Shown here: positions 43,851-52,443 of the stretch, in pieces
Numbering within the stretch: position 1 is the first letter of the stretch
How the letters are laid out: each line of letters begins with the position of its first letter
NCBI GenBank assembly: GCA_964606895.1
Contig: CAZSHX010000014.1
Coordinates: forward strand, 5,736-69,735
Length of the DNA stretch: 64,000 nucleotides
Source: CAZSHX01 sp964606895
GTDB lineage: Bacteria > Bacteroidota > Ignavibacteria > Kapaibacteriales > UBA2268
Direction of reading: 5' to 3'
Notes under the pieces: model-generated
What the model was told of the DNA's origin: nothing
What the model saw: the letters and a program-made list of their open reading frames with translations, nothing else
Databases searched by the model: none
Made by a program: the position numbers and the translations under genes

Positions 43851-44861
43851 ATGGAAAAACTAACCCTTTTAGGAAAAAAGCCCACAAGGCACGGATTCGG
43901 TACGGCTCTGGTTGAACTTGGTGAAAAGTATGAAAATGTTGTTGTTCTTGGAGGAGATATTACCGGTTCTGTAATGACTTCTATGTTCAAGGAAAAATTT
44001 CCGGAGAGGTTTTTCTCCATAGGAATCGCTGAGCAAAATGCTACAACAATTGCTGTTGGATTAGCTCTATCCGGCAAAATTGCTTTCTTTTCAAGTTACA
44101 GTGCTTTTGCGGCATTTAGAAATTCGGACCAATTAAGGCTTTCAGTTTGTTATAATAATGCAAATGTTAAAATCGGCGGCGGACATTCCGGAATTACTGT
44201 CGGTCCCGATGGTGCAACTCATCAATCTTTGGAAGAAATTTCATTTTTAAGGGCTTTGCCTAATATGACTTTGATTGTTCCGTGCGATTATGAGGAATCC
44301 CGTAAAGCTACTCTCGCCGTAGGTGAAATGAAAGGTCCTGCTTACATTCGGTTTGGTCGTTCGGCAGTTCCAATGTTTACAACTCCCGAAACACCTTTTG
44401 AAATCGGAAAAGCACAGATTTATCGTGATGGAACGGATGTTTCAATTGTTGCTTGCGGATTAATGGTTTGGGAGGCTTTAGTTGCGGCTGATGAATTGGA
44501 AAAAAGAAAAGGAATTTCTGCTCAGGTAATCAATTGTGCTTCAATCAAACCAATTGATGTTGAAACTTTGACTGATTCTGCAATGAAATGCGGAGCTATT
44601 GTCACAGCAGAAGAACATCAGGTTCATGGCGGCTTGGGTGCGGCAGTAGCAGAAGTCATAGTTAAAAACTACCCTGTTCCAATGGAATTTGTGGGAGTAA
44701 AAGATACTTTTGGCGGAAGTGGAGAACCCGAAGAATTGATGGTGAAATTTGGTTTGACCTGGAAAGAAATCTACTCTTCGGCATTGACAGCAATTGAAAG
44801 AAAAGAAAAAGGTTTTATCGGATATAGAAAGCTGAAGCAGATTTCTGATTTCGTAGAATAA
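43851..44861 (+). CDS. transketolase, C-terminal (pyrimidine-binding) subunit
   Basis: This 336-residue protein is the matching second part of a split transketolase. It has GGDITGSVMTSMFKEKFP, the FSIGIAEQNATTIAVGLAL block with the catalytic Glu, SYSAFAAFRNSDQLR and GGGHSGITVGPDGATHQSLE, followed by the C-terminal swivel domain (IVTAEEHQVHGGLGAAVAEV). The two halves make one active site at the dimer interface. It shares a transcript with the N-terminal subunit and the lipoprotein gene. Confidence 0.93.
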   Translation: MEKLTLLGKKPTRHGFGTALVELGEKYENVVVLGGDITGSVMTSMFKEKFPERFFSIGIAEQNATTIAVGLALSGKIAFFSSYSAFAAFRNSDQLRLSVCYNNANVKIGGGHSGITVGPDGATHQSLEEISFLRALPNMTLIVPCDYEESRKATLAVGEMKGPAYIRFGRSAVPMFTTPETPFEIGKAQIYRDGTDVSIVACGLMVWEALVAADELEKRKGISAQVINCASIKPIDVETLTDSAMKCGAIVTAEEHQVHGGLGAAVAEVIVKNYPVPMEFVGVKDTFGGSGEPEELMVKFGLTWKEIYSSALTAIERKEKGFIGYRKLKQISDFVE

Positions 44862-44982
44862 TGTGATTAAATACTTCCAAAACTAATTCGTTTCTAATAT
44901 TGAAGAAACAAACATATAAAATTCATTTGAAGTTTCATGTTTAAAACTTTGAAACATATTGATTTCAAATTATTGACGAATT

Positions 44983-46485
44983 ATGAAGTTATTTTTCCGA
45001 TTAGCAATGTTCTCAATTTTAATATCCAATGGATTAAGTCAAGATATGCTGACACCCGATAAAATCTCATATATACCACCAACAGTCGCCGGAGCATTCT
45101 ATCCCGCTAATCCTGCAGAACTTAAAACGATGATTAATAATTATCTTAACGAGGATAAATCTACAATTATTCAACAAGATATCTATGCCATTGTAGTTCC
45201 GCATGCCGGATATGTATATAGTGGCAGAGTAGCGGCAAAAGCTTACAAGCAACTCATCGGAAAAAAATATGATGCAATCATAATTATAGCTCCCAGCCAT
45301 CAAAAATATTTCAATGGTGCATCTGTTTTCAAGGGTGATGCTTATGTTACTCCGCTCGGTAATGCACTTGTTGACAAAGAGTTATCAAAAGAAATCGGTT
45401 CACTAAACAGTTCAGTTAAGTTATCAATGGATGGTCATTCATGGTCTGATTCATCATCCGAACATTCATTAGAAGTACAAATCCCATTTCTTCAGATTGT
45501 CCAACCCGATGTTCCAATCGTACCAATTGTTATGGGAATTCAAAATTATGAAACCTGTGACAACTTGATGAAATCAATTGTAAGTTCTGTAAAAAAGCTA
45601 AATAGAAAAGTATTAATTGTAGCAAGTTCGGATTTATCCCATTTTCATTCAGTTAAGGAAGCAAAAAAAATTGATAAACCAATTCCTCAAGCTTTTGCAC
45701 AATTTGATTATTTCAGACTCGCAGTTCAGTTTTTCTCTAAGAATCTTGAAGCTTGCGGCGGCGGACCAATTGTTACAGCTATGATGACAGCCGAACAGCT
45801 TGGAGGAAATCAAGCTATTCCTATTCAATATGCAACATCTGCCGACTCGCCCGAAGGAAAGAATAATACAGAAAGAGTTGTTGGTTATTTCTCCGGAGTT
45901 ATTACCAAAAGTATAGAAGAAGTTTCAGACTTGAAATTGCCGTATTTAGATGAAAATAGTTCAAAAGAACTGCTCGAAATTGCAAAAAACAAAGTTGAAC
46001 GTTATGCTCGAAGAGATACCTTGGCAGAAGGATTTGGAACTTTAATTCCCCGTCCCCTTGCTGAAATTTATACCGGATTTGTTACAATTAAGAAGCATGG
46101 TGAGCTTAGGGCTTGTATGGGACACTTGTTTCCATCAAAACAACTTCTATTGGAAATTGAAGAAGTAGCCGGTATTGCCGCAAAAGATGATTACAGATTC
46201 GGTCCCATTAGAGAGAACGAACTGAAAGAACTTGAATACGAAGTTTCGGTACTCTCAAGATTTAAAAAGATTTTATCTGTAGATGAAATCAAGCCGGGAA
46301 CTCATGGCTTGTACATAAGGTATAAGAATAATTCAGGAATACTTTTGCCTCAGGTTGCTGAAGAAAGAGGGTGGAGCACTACTACTTTTTTGGAAAATAT
46401 ATGTATGAAAGCAGGATTGCCCAAAGATACATATAAAAATCCAGAAGCCGAGTTATACATTTTTAAAGCATTGATTATTAATTAG
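44983..46485 (+). CDS. exported fusion of Memo-like and AMMECR1 domains
   Basis: The 500-residue protein begins with a signal-like peptide (LFFRLAMFSILISNGLSQ). Residues 30-300 are a Memo domain with VAGAFYPANPAEL, IVVPHAGYVYSG, IAPSHQKYFNG, EHSLEVQIPFLQ and SDLSHFHS, equal to AmmeMemoRadiSam protein B. Residues 315-500 are an AMMECR1 domain (protein A) with GELRACMGHLFP, AAKDDYRFGPI and LLPQVAEERGW. In many genomes these are separate and travel with a radical SAM enzyme; that third member is not in the window. The signal peptide, if real, puts the pair in the periplasm. Confidence 0.88.
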   Translation: MKLFFRLAMFSILISNGLSQDMLTPDKISYIPPTVAGAFYPANPAELKTMINNYLNEDKSTIIQQDIYAIVVPHAGYVYSGRVAAKAYKQLIGKKYDAIIIIAPSHQKYFNGASVFKGDAYVTPLGNALVDKELSKEIGSLNSSVKLSMDGHSWSDSSSEHSLEVQIPFLQIVQPDVPIVPIVMGIQNYETCDNLMKSIVSSVKKLNRKVLIVASSDLSHFHSVKEAKKIDKPIPQAFAQFDYFRLAVQFFSKNLEACGGGPIVTAMMTAEQLGGNQAIPIQYATSADSPEGKNNTERVVGYFSGVITKSIEEVSDLKLPYLDENSSKELLEIAKNKVERYARRDTLAEGFGTLIPRPLAEIYTGFVTIKKHGELRACMGHLFPSKQLLLEIEEVAGIAAKDDYRFGPIRENELKELEYEVSVLSRFKKILSVDEIKPGTHGLYIRYKNNSGILLPQVAEERGWSTTTFLENICMKAGLPKDTYKNPEAELYIFKALIIN

Positions 46486-46494
46486 TTTGAATAC

Positions 46495-48024
46495 ATGAAA
46501 AAAGAAGAAATCAACCCCCCAAAAAAAACATTAAGAAATAGAATTGCCGGAAAGAGAATAGTACTTTTAGCTGAAGAAATTAAAAATCCTAAAATACCTA
46601 TAACAGAATCAATAATTATAAAAATAGGAGAGCTTGCAGACTCTCTGGGGATAAAAGTTTATATTGTTGGTGGTTATGTCAGAGATCATTTTCTGGAACG
46701 GGAAAGAACCGATTTTGATTTTACGGTAATAGGAGATTCTTTGGGTTTCGCAAAAAAAGTTGCCGCGAAATTCAAATCAAAAGCCGTACTTTTTGAAAAT
46801 TTCAGAACTGCAATGGTTCCGGTTGGTGATTTCAAATGTGAATTTGTCGGAACAAGAAAGGAAGAATATCTGCCTGAAAGCAGAAAACCGATTGTCTCAG
46901 TCGGCACTCTCGAAGATGACCTTCGCCGCAGGGATTTTACTATTAATGCTATGGCAGTTTCAATAAATAAAGAAACATTCGGCGACTTGGTAGATATGTT
47001 TAATGGTGAAGCAGATATTAAATCAAGAATTCTTCGTACTCCGCTCGACCCTGCAACAACGTATACCGATGACCCTTTGCGAATGATGAGGTCTGCCAGA
47101 TTTGCTACACAGCTTGGCTTTGAACTTGATTATTACTGTATCGTAGCGGCAAGAAAAATGGCTGACAGACTTTCAATTATTTCCCAGGAACGAATAACAG
47201 ATGAACTTATAAAAATAATGAATTCCCGAAAACCGAGTATTGGTATTGGTCTTCTTTATGATATGGGGCTTTTGGGATTTATCTTACCTGAATTTTTACA
47301 GCTTGTTGGCGTTGAAACCGTTATTGAGAAAGGACGAGAATTCCAGCATAAAGATGTATTTCGCCACAGTTTGCTCGTACTCGATAAATTAGCCGGACTT
47401 TCAGATAATACATGGCTTCGTTTTGCCGCTTTGTTGCACGATGTTGCTAAATCAATTACGAAACAATTCATCCCGGGAATAGGGTGGAGCTTTCACGGTC
47501 ATGAAGAACTCGGTGCAAGAAGAGTCAGCAAAATATTTCGCAGATTGAAGCTTCCACTTGAACACATTGAATATGTCGAAAAACTTGTCAGACTGCATCA
47601 AAGACCAATGGTCCTTGTTAATGACGGCGTTACGGATTCTGCAGTTCGCAGACTTGCTTTTCAGGCAGGCTCGGCACTTGAGGATTTGTTCCTTCTTTGT
47701 AAATGCGATATAACAACAAATAACCCAAAGCTTTCCCAGAGGTATCTCAATAATTACGAGATGGTTAGCCGAAAAGTTTTGGATGTTCAGGAAAAAGACC
47801 GTCTGCGCGACTTCCAGTCACCTGTACGCGGAGAAGAAATTATGGAGCTTTGCGAAATCAGTCCATCACGTGCTGTCGGTTATATCAAAACTGCAATCGA
47901 AGAAGCAATACTTGATGGCATCATTCCAAATGAATATGAACAAGCTAAAGAATACTTTTTAGAAAATAAGAATAAATGGTTGCTTGAAGCTGAAAACGCG
48001 GGTTTTATCATAAATCCTGATTGA
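46495..48024 (+). CDS. cca: CCA tRNA nucleotidyltransferase / poly(A) polymerase family with HD domain
   Basis: This 509-residue class II nucleotidyltransferase has the catalytic GGYVRDHFLE with DFDF acid pair, the RRDFTINAMAVSI motif and the DPLRMMRSARFATQLGF block. A C-terminal HD phosphohydrolase domain (LLHDVAKS, FHGHEELGA) follows. It adds or repairs the CCA end of tRNAs. The N-terminal 40 residues, rich in Lys and Pro, are an extension. Its 3' end overlaps that of the convergent Ppx/GppA gene by 17 bases. Poly(A) polymerase function is the main alternative. Confidence 0.88.
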   Translation: MKKEEINPPKKTLRNRIAGKRIVLLAEEIKNPKIPITESIIIKIGELADSLGIKVYIVGGYVRDHFLERERTDFDFTVIGDSLGFAKKVAAKFKSKAVLFENFRTAMVPVGDFKCEFVGTRKEEYLPESRKPIVSVGTLEDDLRRRDFTINAMAVSINKETFGDLVDMFNGEADIKSRILRTPLDPATTYTDDPLRMMRSARFATQLGFELDYYCIVAARKMADRLSIISQERITDELIKIMNSRKPSIGIGLLYDMGLLGFILPEFLQLVGVETVIEKGREFQHKDVFRHSLLVLDKLAGLSDNTWLRFAALLHDVAKSITKQFIPGIGWSFHGHEELGARRVSKIFRRLKLPLEHIEYVEKLVRLHQRPMVLVNDGVTDSAVRRLAFQAGSALEDLFLLCKCDITTNNPKLSQRYLNNYEMVSRKVLDVQEKDRLRDFQSPVRGEEIMELCEISPSRAVGYIKTAIEEAILDGIIPNEYEQAKEYFLENKNKWLLEAENAGFIINPD

Positions 48025-48931
48025 ACGGAAAATATTTCAAGATTCCAAGCCTTAAACCATAAGCACTTACAATACATTCTTTAAAATGAAAATATTTTAA
48101 AAATTCGGATAGTATTAATGTTCCAGCAGTAATCACATCAGCTCTTTTAGCCGGAACAAATAGTTTATTGGTTATTTCTTCGACAGAAAGAGATAAAAAT
48201 TTATAAAATATATTATCAAGATCAGTTAGCCTGAGATTGAACAAATGTACTTTCTCAGCATTATATTCTTGTAGTTTTAGCAAAACTGCCGTCAGGGTAG
48301 TTGGAGTTCCTGCAACAGAGTAAACTTTTTCAATTCCGGATGACTTTTCAATCATCGAAAACTGATGTCTGATAAAATTTCTTGCTTCATCAATTTGGGA
48401 TGGTGTCGGAGGATGTTGAGGAAAAAATCTTTCGGTGATTCTGACTGCTCCCATTTGCAAACTTTTGCTCGATTCAATTACATTTGATTTTCCTACGATA
48501 ATTTCAGTACTGCCGCCGCCAATATCAATAACACAACTTTTTGAAGTATCTTCAACGGTACCCAGAAAACTTATTTTTGCTTCTATTCCCCCTGAAATTA
48601 TCTGAATTTCTGATTGCAAAATTTCCTCAAAACCGATTCTTACTTCATTTGCATTTTTTGCATCTCTTAGTGCACTTGTACCAACACTGTAAATGGCTGC
48701 TACTCCAATCTCATTACATTGTTTTTTATAATCAAGGAGTATTTTGGTAGCTCTTTCGATTGCCTGTGGATTAATTTCATTTGATTTGTCCACTCCTTCA
48801 CCCAATCTTGCGATTGAATGAAAATCAGCAATGATTTCAAATGATTTTGAATTAACATCAATATCAGCAATCATCATTAATATTGTATTGGAACCAATAT
48901 CAATGCCGGCAAATCTCTTTTTATTCATCAT
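48008..48931 (-). CDS. Ppx/GppA family exopolyphosphatase / pppGpp phosphatase
   Basis: The frame opens at 48958, but the ATG at 48931 overlaps the prmA TAA by one base, a common operon junction, and leads straight into the ASKHA phosphate motif FAGIDIGSNTILMM. Later motifs VIDIGGGSTEIIVG and YSVAGTPTTLTAVLL are intact. The 307-residue protein lacks the C-terminal HD-like domain of E. coli Ppx, as do many GppA/Ppx1 types. It hydrolyses polyphosphate or pppGpp. Its 3' end overlaps the convergent cca end by 17 bases. Confidence 0.88.
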   Translation of the reverse strand: MMNKKRFAGIDIGSNTILMMIADIDVNSKSFEIIADFHSIARLGEGVDKSNEINPQAIERATKILLDYKKQCNEIGVAAIYSVGTSALRDAKNANEVRIGFEEILQSEIQIISGGIEAKISFLGTVEDTSKSCVIDIGGGSTEIIVGKSNVIESSKSLQMGAVRITERFFPQHPPTPSQIDEARNFIRHQFSMIEKSSGIEKVYSVAGTPTTLTAVLLKLQEYNAEKVHLFNLRLTDLDNIFYKFLSLSVEEITNKLFVPAKRADVITAGTLILSEFLKYFHFKECIVSAYGLRLGILKYFPFNQDL

Positions 48932-49785
48932 TAAACCTTGAAATGTAAAGCAATCCATTCATCTTCATACAAAGTAACCACATGCTTGAAACCTGCATTT
49001 AGTGCGGCACTTATAATTTCCTTTTCGTCATAAACCAATATTCCTGAAACGACAAGATTACCCGAACTTTTCTCGAGTGATTTATAGAATTTTCCTAAAG
49101 ATGGAATTAGAAGATGAGTATATAAATTAGCCGCGATGCCGTCACATTCCGGAATTTCAAGTAAATTAATATCAGCCTGCAAAATCTCTATTTTATCAGA
49201 ACAATGATTCATTTCAACATTTTCAATCGCATTTTCGATTGACCAGCTATTGTTGTCAAAGGCAAAAGCTGATTTGGCACCGAGTTTTACGGCTAAAATC
49301 GCAAGAACACCTGTTCCCGTGCCTGCATCTACCCAGAAAGAGTCTTTCTGAATCTGATTCTCCATTAGTTTGCAAACAAGTCTTGTTGTAGCATGGTGGC
49401 CTGTACCGAATGACATTTTTGGGTCAATCAGTATCTTCAGTTCCGAATCTACTTCGTCTGCTTTCCATGATGGAACAATTGCAAGTTTTTCGCTGACAAT
49501 GATAGGAGGGAGGTTCTTCTCCCATTCTTCGTTCCAATTTTTATCGACGACAATTTCTTCCTTGGTTAAGTTAATATTTTTATCAAGATAGTTCATGATT
49601 TCTATGATTTCAGCTTTTATTTGAGGATTCCAATCCTGATACTCAAAACAAACAACAATAGAATCAAGTTTTTCTTCAATTCCTGCAAGCTTATAATTAC
49701 TCAAATAAGCATAAGCCATTTCAAAAATTTCTTCATTAATCTGAAAATGTACATTGACATAGCGTTTTTGAACTTTAATTTCCAT
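48931..49785 (-). CDS. prmA: PrmA, ribosomal protein L11 methyltransferase
   Basis: PrmA trimethylates ribosomal protein L11. The frame opens at 49824, but the ATG at 49785 (MEIKVQKRYVNV) fits the family start better. The substrate-recognition N-domain is followed by KILIDPKMSFGTGHHATTRL, the conserved PrmA block, then SAM motif I WVDAGTGTGVLAILA and LLEIPECDGIAANLYTHLLI. Length 284 residues is close to normal. Its stop overlaps the start of the Ppx/GppA gene on the same strand. Confidence 0.92.
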   Translation of the reverse strand: MEIKVQKRYVNVHFQINEEIFEMAYAYLSNYKLAGIEEKLDSIVVCFEYQDWNPQIKAEIIEIMNYLDKNINLTKEEIVVDKNWNEEWEKNLPPIIVSEKLAIVPSWKADEVDSELKILIDPKMSFGTGHHATTRLVCKLMENQIQKDSFWVDAGTGTGVLAILAVKLGAKSAFAFDNNSWSIENAIENVEMNHCSDKIEILQADINLLEIPECDGIAANLYTHLLIPSLGKFYKSLEKSSGNLVVSGILVYDEKEIISAALNAGFKHVVTLYEDEWIALHFKV

Positions 49786-49885
49786 TACATTCCTGTTATT
49801 TTCTAAAAATAGTTTTACAAACAAATTTTTGATTTGTAATTTGCATTAATATCAGATACAAATTTAGAAAAAATCTAAGGAAGAA

Positions 49886-50401
49886 ATGCATTTAACAGAA
49901 AAATTAAAGAAAATCAAAATACTTGCGATGGATGTTGACGGTACTTTAACAAACGGAAAAGTTTTTTACTCGAAAAATGGGGAAGAGCTGAAAATCTTTT
50001 CTATACGCGATGGTATGGGGATTGAACTGCTTAGAAAAGCAGGAATTGAACCAATGATAATTACCAGTGAGAGTTCAGAAATCGTTACTGCAAGAGCAAG
50101 AAAATTGAAGATCGAATATATCTTGCTTGGTTCAAGAAATAAGAAGAAGGATTTAGAAGATTTTGTGAATCAAAAAGGAATTGAATTGGAAAATATTGCC
50201 TATATCGGCGATGATATTAATGATATACAAGCAATGAAAATTTCAGGTGTAAGTGCTTGTCCAAAAGATTCAAATGAATTTGTTCTGGAAATCGTCAATT
50301 ATATTTGTAACTCTGATGGAGGAAATGGTGCCGTTAGAGAATTTATTGAATTAATATTAAAAGCACAAAACAAATCATTAACTTTACCTGAAAACTGGTA
50401 A
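49886..50401 (+). CDS. kdsC: KdsC-like HAD phosphatase (Kdo-8-phosphate phosphatase)
   Basis: KdsC frees Kdo from Kdo-8-phosphate for LPS core synthesis. The 171-residue HAD protein has motif I MDVDGTLTNGKVFYSKNGEE, motif II IITSESSEIV, the Lys motif KKDLEDF and motif III YIGDDINDIQAM, the cap-less tetrameric KDO-phosphatase pattern. The LptD gene at 56482 fits an LPS-bearing outer membrane. The other Kdo genes are not in the window. A related HAD phosphatase cannot be excluded. Confidence 0.85.
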   Translation: MHLTEKLKKIKILAMDVDGTLTNGKVFYSKNGEELKIFSIRDGMGIELLRKAGIEPMIITSESSEIVTARARKLKIEYILLGSRNKKKDLEDFVNQKGIELENIAYIGDDINDIQAMKISGVSACPKDSNEFVLEIVNYICNSDGGNGAVREFIELILKAQNKSLTLPENW

Positions 50402-50425
50402 AAAAACTAAAAAAGGAGTGTATTT

Positions 50426-50863
50426 ATGTCAAATCAAACAGGAAACGATGGAACCTACACCAAAGGGTTCGTAATTGGAGCCATTATCGGTGCCGCTGTA
50501 GGTTCAATTACTGCATTACTTCTTGCTCCAAAGAGTGGAAGAGAACTTCGTAACGATTTAGCCCAGAAGTCAACAGAGTATTATGACAAGACTACTGATT
50601 ATTTATCGGATGTAACTGCTAAGGTAGGCACTACTATTAGTCAAACTGTTAACGAAGGTAAAATCAAAGCAGAATCTTTAATTTCATCTGCAAAAAGACA
50701 AGCAGGCGAAATATTGGCTAATGCTGAGCACGTACTTGAAGGTGCAAAATCAAAGGCATTCAGTACAAAGGATTCCGTTCAAACTAAGATTGATTCTTTT
50801 AAGGAAGCCGCCAAAGCTGGTGCAGAAGCTTTCAAAGCCGAATACAAAAACGACGAAGCTTAA
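50426..50863 (+). CDS. YtxH-family membrane-anchored protein
   Basis: A 145-residue protein with one glycine/alanine-rich membrane segment (FVIGAIIGAAVGSITALLL) followed by PKSGRELRNDL, the YtxH motif, then a long helical, Lys/Ala-rich tail likely to form a coiled coil. YtxH proteins are linked to stress responses and envelope stability but lack a proven function. A strong AAGGAG site precedes the ATG. It is followed by a terminator and by a small DUF948-like gene, a frequent pairing. Confidence 0.8.
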   Translation: MSNQTGNDGTYTKGFVIGAIIGAAVGSITALLLAPKSGRELRNDLAQKSTEYYDKTTDYLSDVTAKVGTTISQTVNEGKIKAESLISSAKRQAGEILANAEHVLEGAKSKAFSTKDSVQTKIDSFKEAAKAGAEAFKAEYKNDEA

Positions 50864-50883
50864 TTATTAGCATTATTTTTTTT

Positions 50884-50917
50884 CAAAGAGTCTGTGTAAT
50901 TTCACATAGGCTCTTTG
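50884..50917 (+). terminator. terminator hairpin after the YtxH gene
   Basis: Arms 50884-50897 (CAAAGAGTCTGTGT) and 50904-50917 (ACATAGGCTCTTTG) pair over 14 positions with wobbles around a 6-base loop, followed by an A/T-rich run. It separates the YtxH and DUF948-like genes. Confidence 0.75.
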
Positions 50918-50955
50918 GATTATTTTAACTTTTTCCCTTAATTTACAGGTAATTT

Positions 50956-51387
50956 ATGGAACTTATAGTAGTTGTAAAAATAGCGGCTTTGATTGCTCTG
51001 GTTGCATTTGTTGTTTTGGCTGTGTTTTTTGTTATTTCAATCAATTCTTTCATTAAACTAACAAAAAGTGCCACAAAAAATCTTGAAACACTGACAAATG
51101 ATGTTTCTGATTCATTAGGACAGATTACGTCCGATATCAAAGATTTGAAAATTAAGTTGGTTGAATCACTAATAATTATGGATGAAACATCAAAACAGAT
51201 TGAACAATCAACACAGCACATTGAAAAGCAGGCTAATGAAATAATTGAGATTTTTGAACCCTTCAAATCACTTGCAAAATCATCTTACAACATAGTTGCT
51301 ACTCCAATAAACAGATTAAATCAATTTATCTCGGCTTCTACAAAAGGTGTAACTGCATTTTTAGATGGAATAGTCAGCAGATTATAA
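50956..51387 (+). CDS. DUF948-like membrane-anchored coiled-coil protein
   Basis: A 143-residue protein: N-terminal membrane helix (KIAALIALVAFVVLAVFFVI), then about 90 residues of heptad-like helix (LETLTNDVSDSLGQITSDIK and onward) and a short C-terminal segment. This is the shape of DUF948 proteins, which often accompany YtxH proteins. The role is unknown. A terminator precedes it, so it probably has its own promoter. A perfect 12-bp hairpin follows its stop. Confidence 0.7.
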   Translation: MELIVVVKIAALIALVAFVVLAVFFVISINSFIKLTKSATKNLETLTNDVSDSLGQITSDIKDLKIKLVESLIIMDETSKQIEQSTQHIEKQANEIIEIFEPFKSLAKSSYNIVATPINRLNQFISASTKGVTAFLDGIVSRL

Positions 51388-51389
51388 AA

Positions 51390-51425
51390 AAAATCCATTT
51401 CTCAACTTAATGGGAAATGGATTTT
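51390..51425. terminator. bidirectional terminator between convergent genes
   Basis: A perfect 12-bp stem (AAAATCCATTTC at 51390-51401 and GAAATGGATTTT at 51414-51425) with a 12-base loop, ending in T-rich sequence on both strands. It separates the DUF948-like gene and the DUF6580 gene. Confidence 0.85.
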
Positions 51426-51443
51426 CTTATTTTTATCAGCGAA

Positions 51444-51980
51444 CTATTTTACAGGTATTTTTGCAGAAGATAGGGAAGTAACATATCTGTGGAATAGTTG
51501 GTAACTACCATATAAAACTCCCATATAAGCCAAATCACCTAAGATGGAATTCCTGTAAAATGGAATAGCACGAACATAGCAATCAACCAATCCTGCATAA
51601 TTCATTGTGTACATTCCACTGAATAACCAGAAATAGAAATTCGTAACCAAGAAAAATACAATGGAACCTGCAAATGTTGCTAAAATCGCTTTTGTAAAAT
51701 TAATTTTATCAGATAATCTGAAACCAACCAAGACCATTAGGAAAAAGCATAAATAGACTGCAAGCATGCTTTGATGAAATCCGATAATGATGTCACTGAG
51801 TAACATAATAGTCAAGGGAATAAGAACAGCCAGACGCTTGTTACTGATGAAAAAGCCGCTGAACAATGCAATTGCCAAAACAGGACTAAAGTTAGGCAGG
51901 TGCGGAATAAGACGGGTAACAACAGCAATCAGTATTATCGCCGACGCAAATAATATGTTTGCATTCTTAGTGTTAGTCAT
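51444..51980 (-). CDS. DUF6580-type membrane protein (ECF-like S component fold)
   Basis: A 178-residue protein with five hydrophobic segments. VTRLIPHLPNFSPVLAIALF and LTIMLLSDIIIGFHQSM match the pattern of DUF6580 proteins, and the overall shape resembles vitamin-uptake S components. The substrate is unknown and no ECF energising module is nearby. It is a single leftward gene ending at the hairpin at 51390-51425. Confidence 0.7.
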   Translation of the reverse strand: MTNTKNANILFASAIILIAVVTRLIPHLPNFSPVLAIALFSGFFISNKRLAVLIPLTIMLLSDIIIGFHQSMLAVYLCFFLMVLVGFRLSDKINFTKAILATFAGSIVFFLVTNFYFWLFSGMYTMNYAGLVDCYVRAIPFYRNSILGDLAYMGVLYGSYQLFHRYVTSLSSAKIPVK

Positions 51981-52162
51981 TTGAACCTCTATTTTTTGTT
52001 TTTAAATTCATTTTTGGTGAACAAAAATATTACTTTTTTTTAAAATATCCTAATAATTAGTAATAATCATCGAAAACAGGGGATAGAACATATCAATATT
52101 AGTTTACATAATGTAGATTATATTGCTAATAATTATCCAAGACAATGAGAATTGCAAGGGTT
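51981..52162. other. AT-rich gap, upstream part of the 51981-52443 interval
   Basis: No open frame, hairpin or repeat of note was seen in this part of the gap. The remainder of the interval holds a short candidate gene at 52163-52315 and then about 130 bases of AT-rich sequence before the pyrC stop. Confidence 0.4.
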
Positions 52163-52315
52163 TCACTTGCCTTCTTCGTCATCTTGATTCATCAGGTTTC
52201 TAATCACCCTTATTAAATCGGGATCACTACTATTCATTTTGTCTTTGAGTTTTTGTTTCAATTCTTCGATTAAACTCTGTTTTTCAATAGCATCATTTTC
52301 ACTTTTATTATCCAT
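52163..52315 (-). CDS. small hydrophilic ORF, 50 residues
   Basis: Reads MDNKSENDAIEKQSLIEELK and continues KQKLKDKMNSSDPDLIRVIR to NLMNQDDEEGK and a stop. The composition is charged and helical with an amphipathic centre, unlike random AT-rich DNA. No clear Shine-Dalgarno is present. It might be a small coiled-coil protein or chance. There are no neighbours on the same strand within 120 bases. Low-confidence gene call. Confidence 0.4.
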   Translation of the reverse strand: MDNKSENDAIEKQSLIEELKQKLKDKMNSSDPDLIRVIRNLMNQDDEEGK

Positions 52316-52443
52316 AGTATTTTTCTTGGTTAATTATTGCAAGCATCATATAATTTTATATGTTGATTATAATTACTTAATATAAACTCTAACTAATTTT
52401 TCGTATCTTTATATGATATTGATACTTACAGTAAAATATAAAA

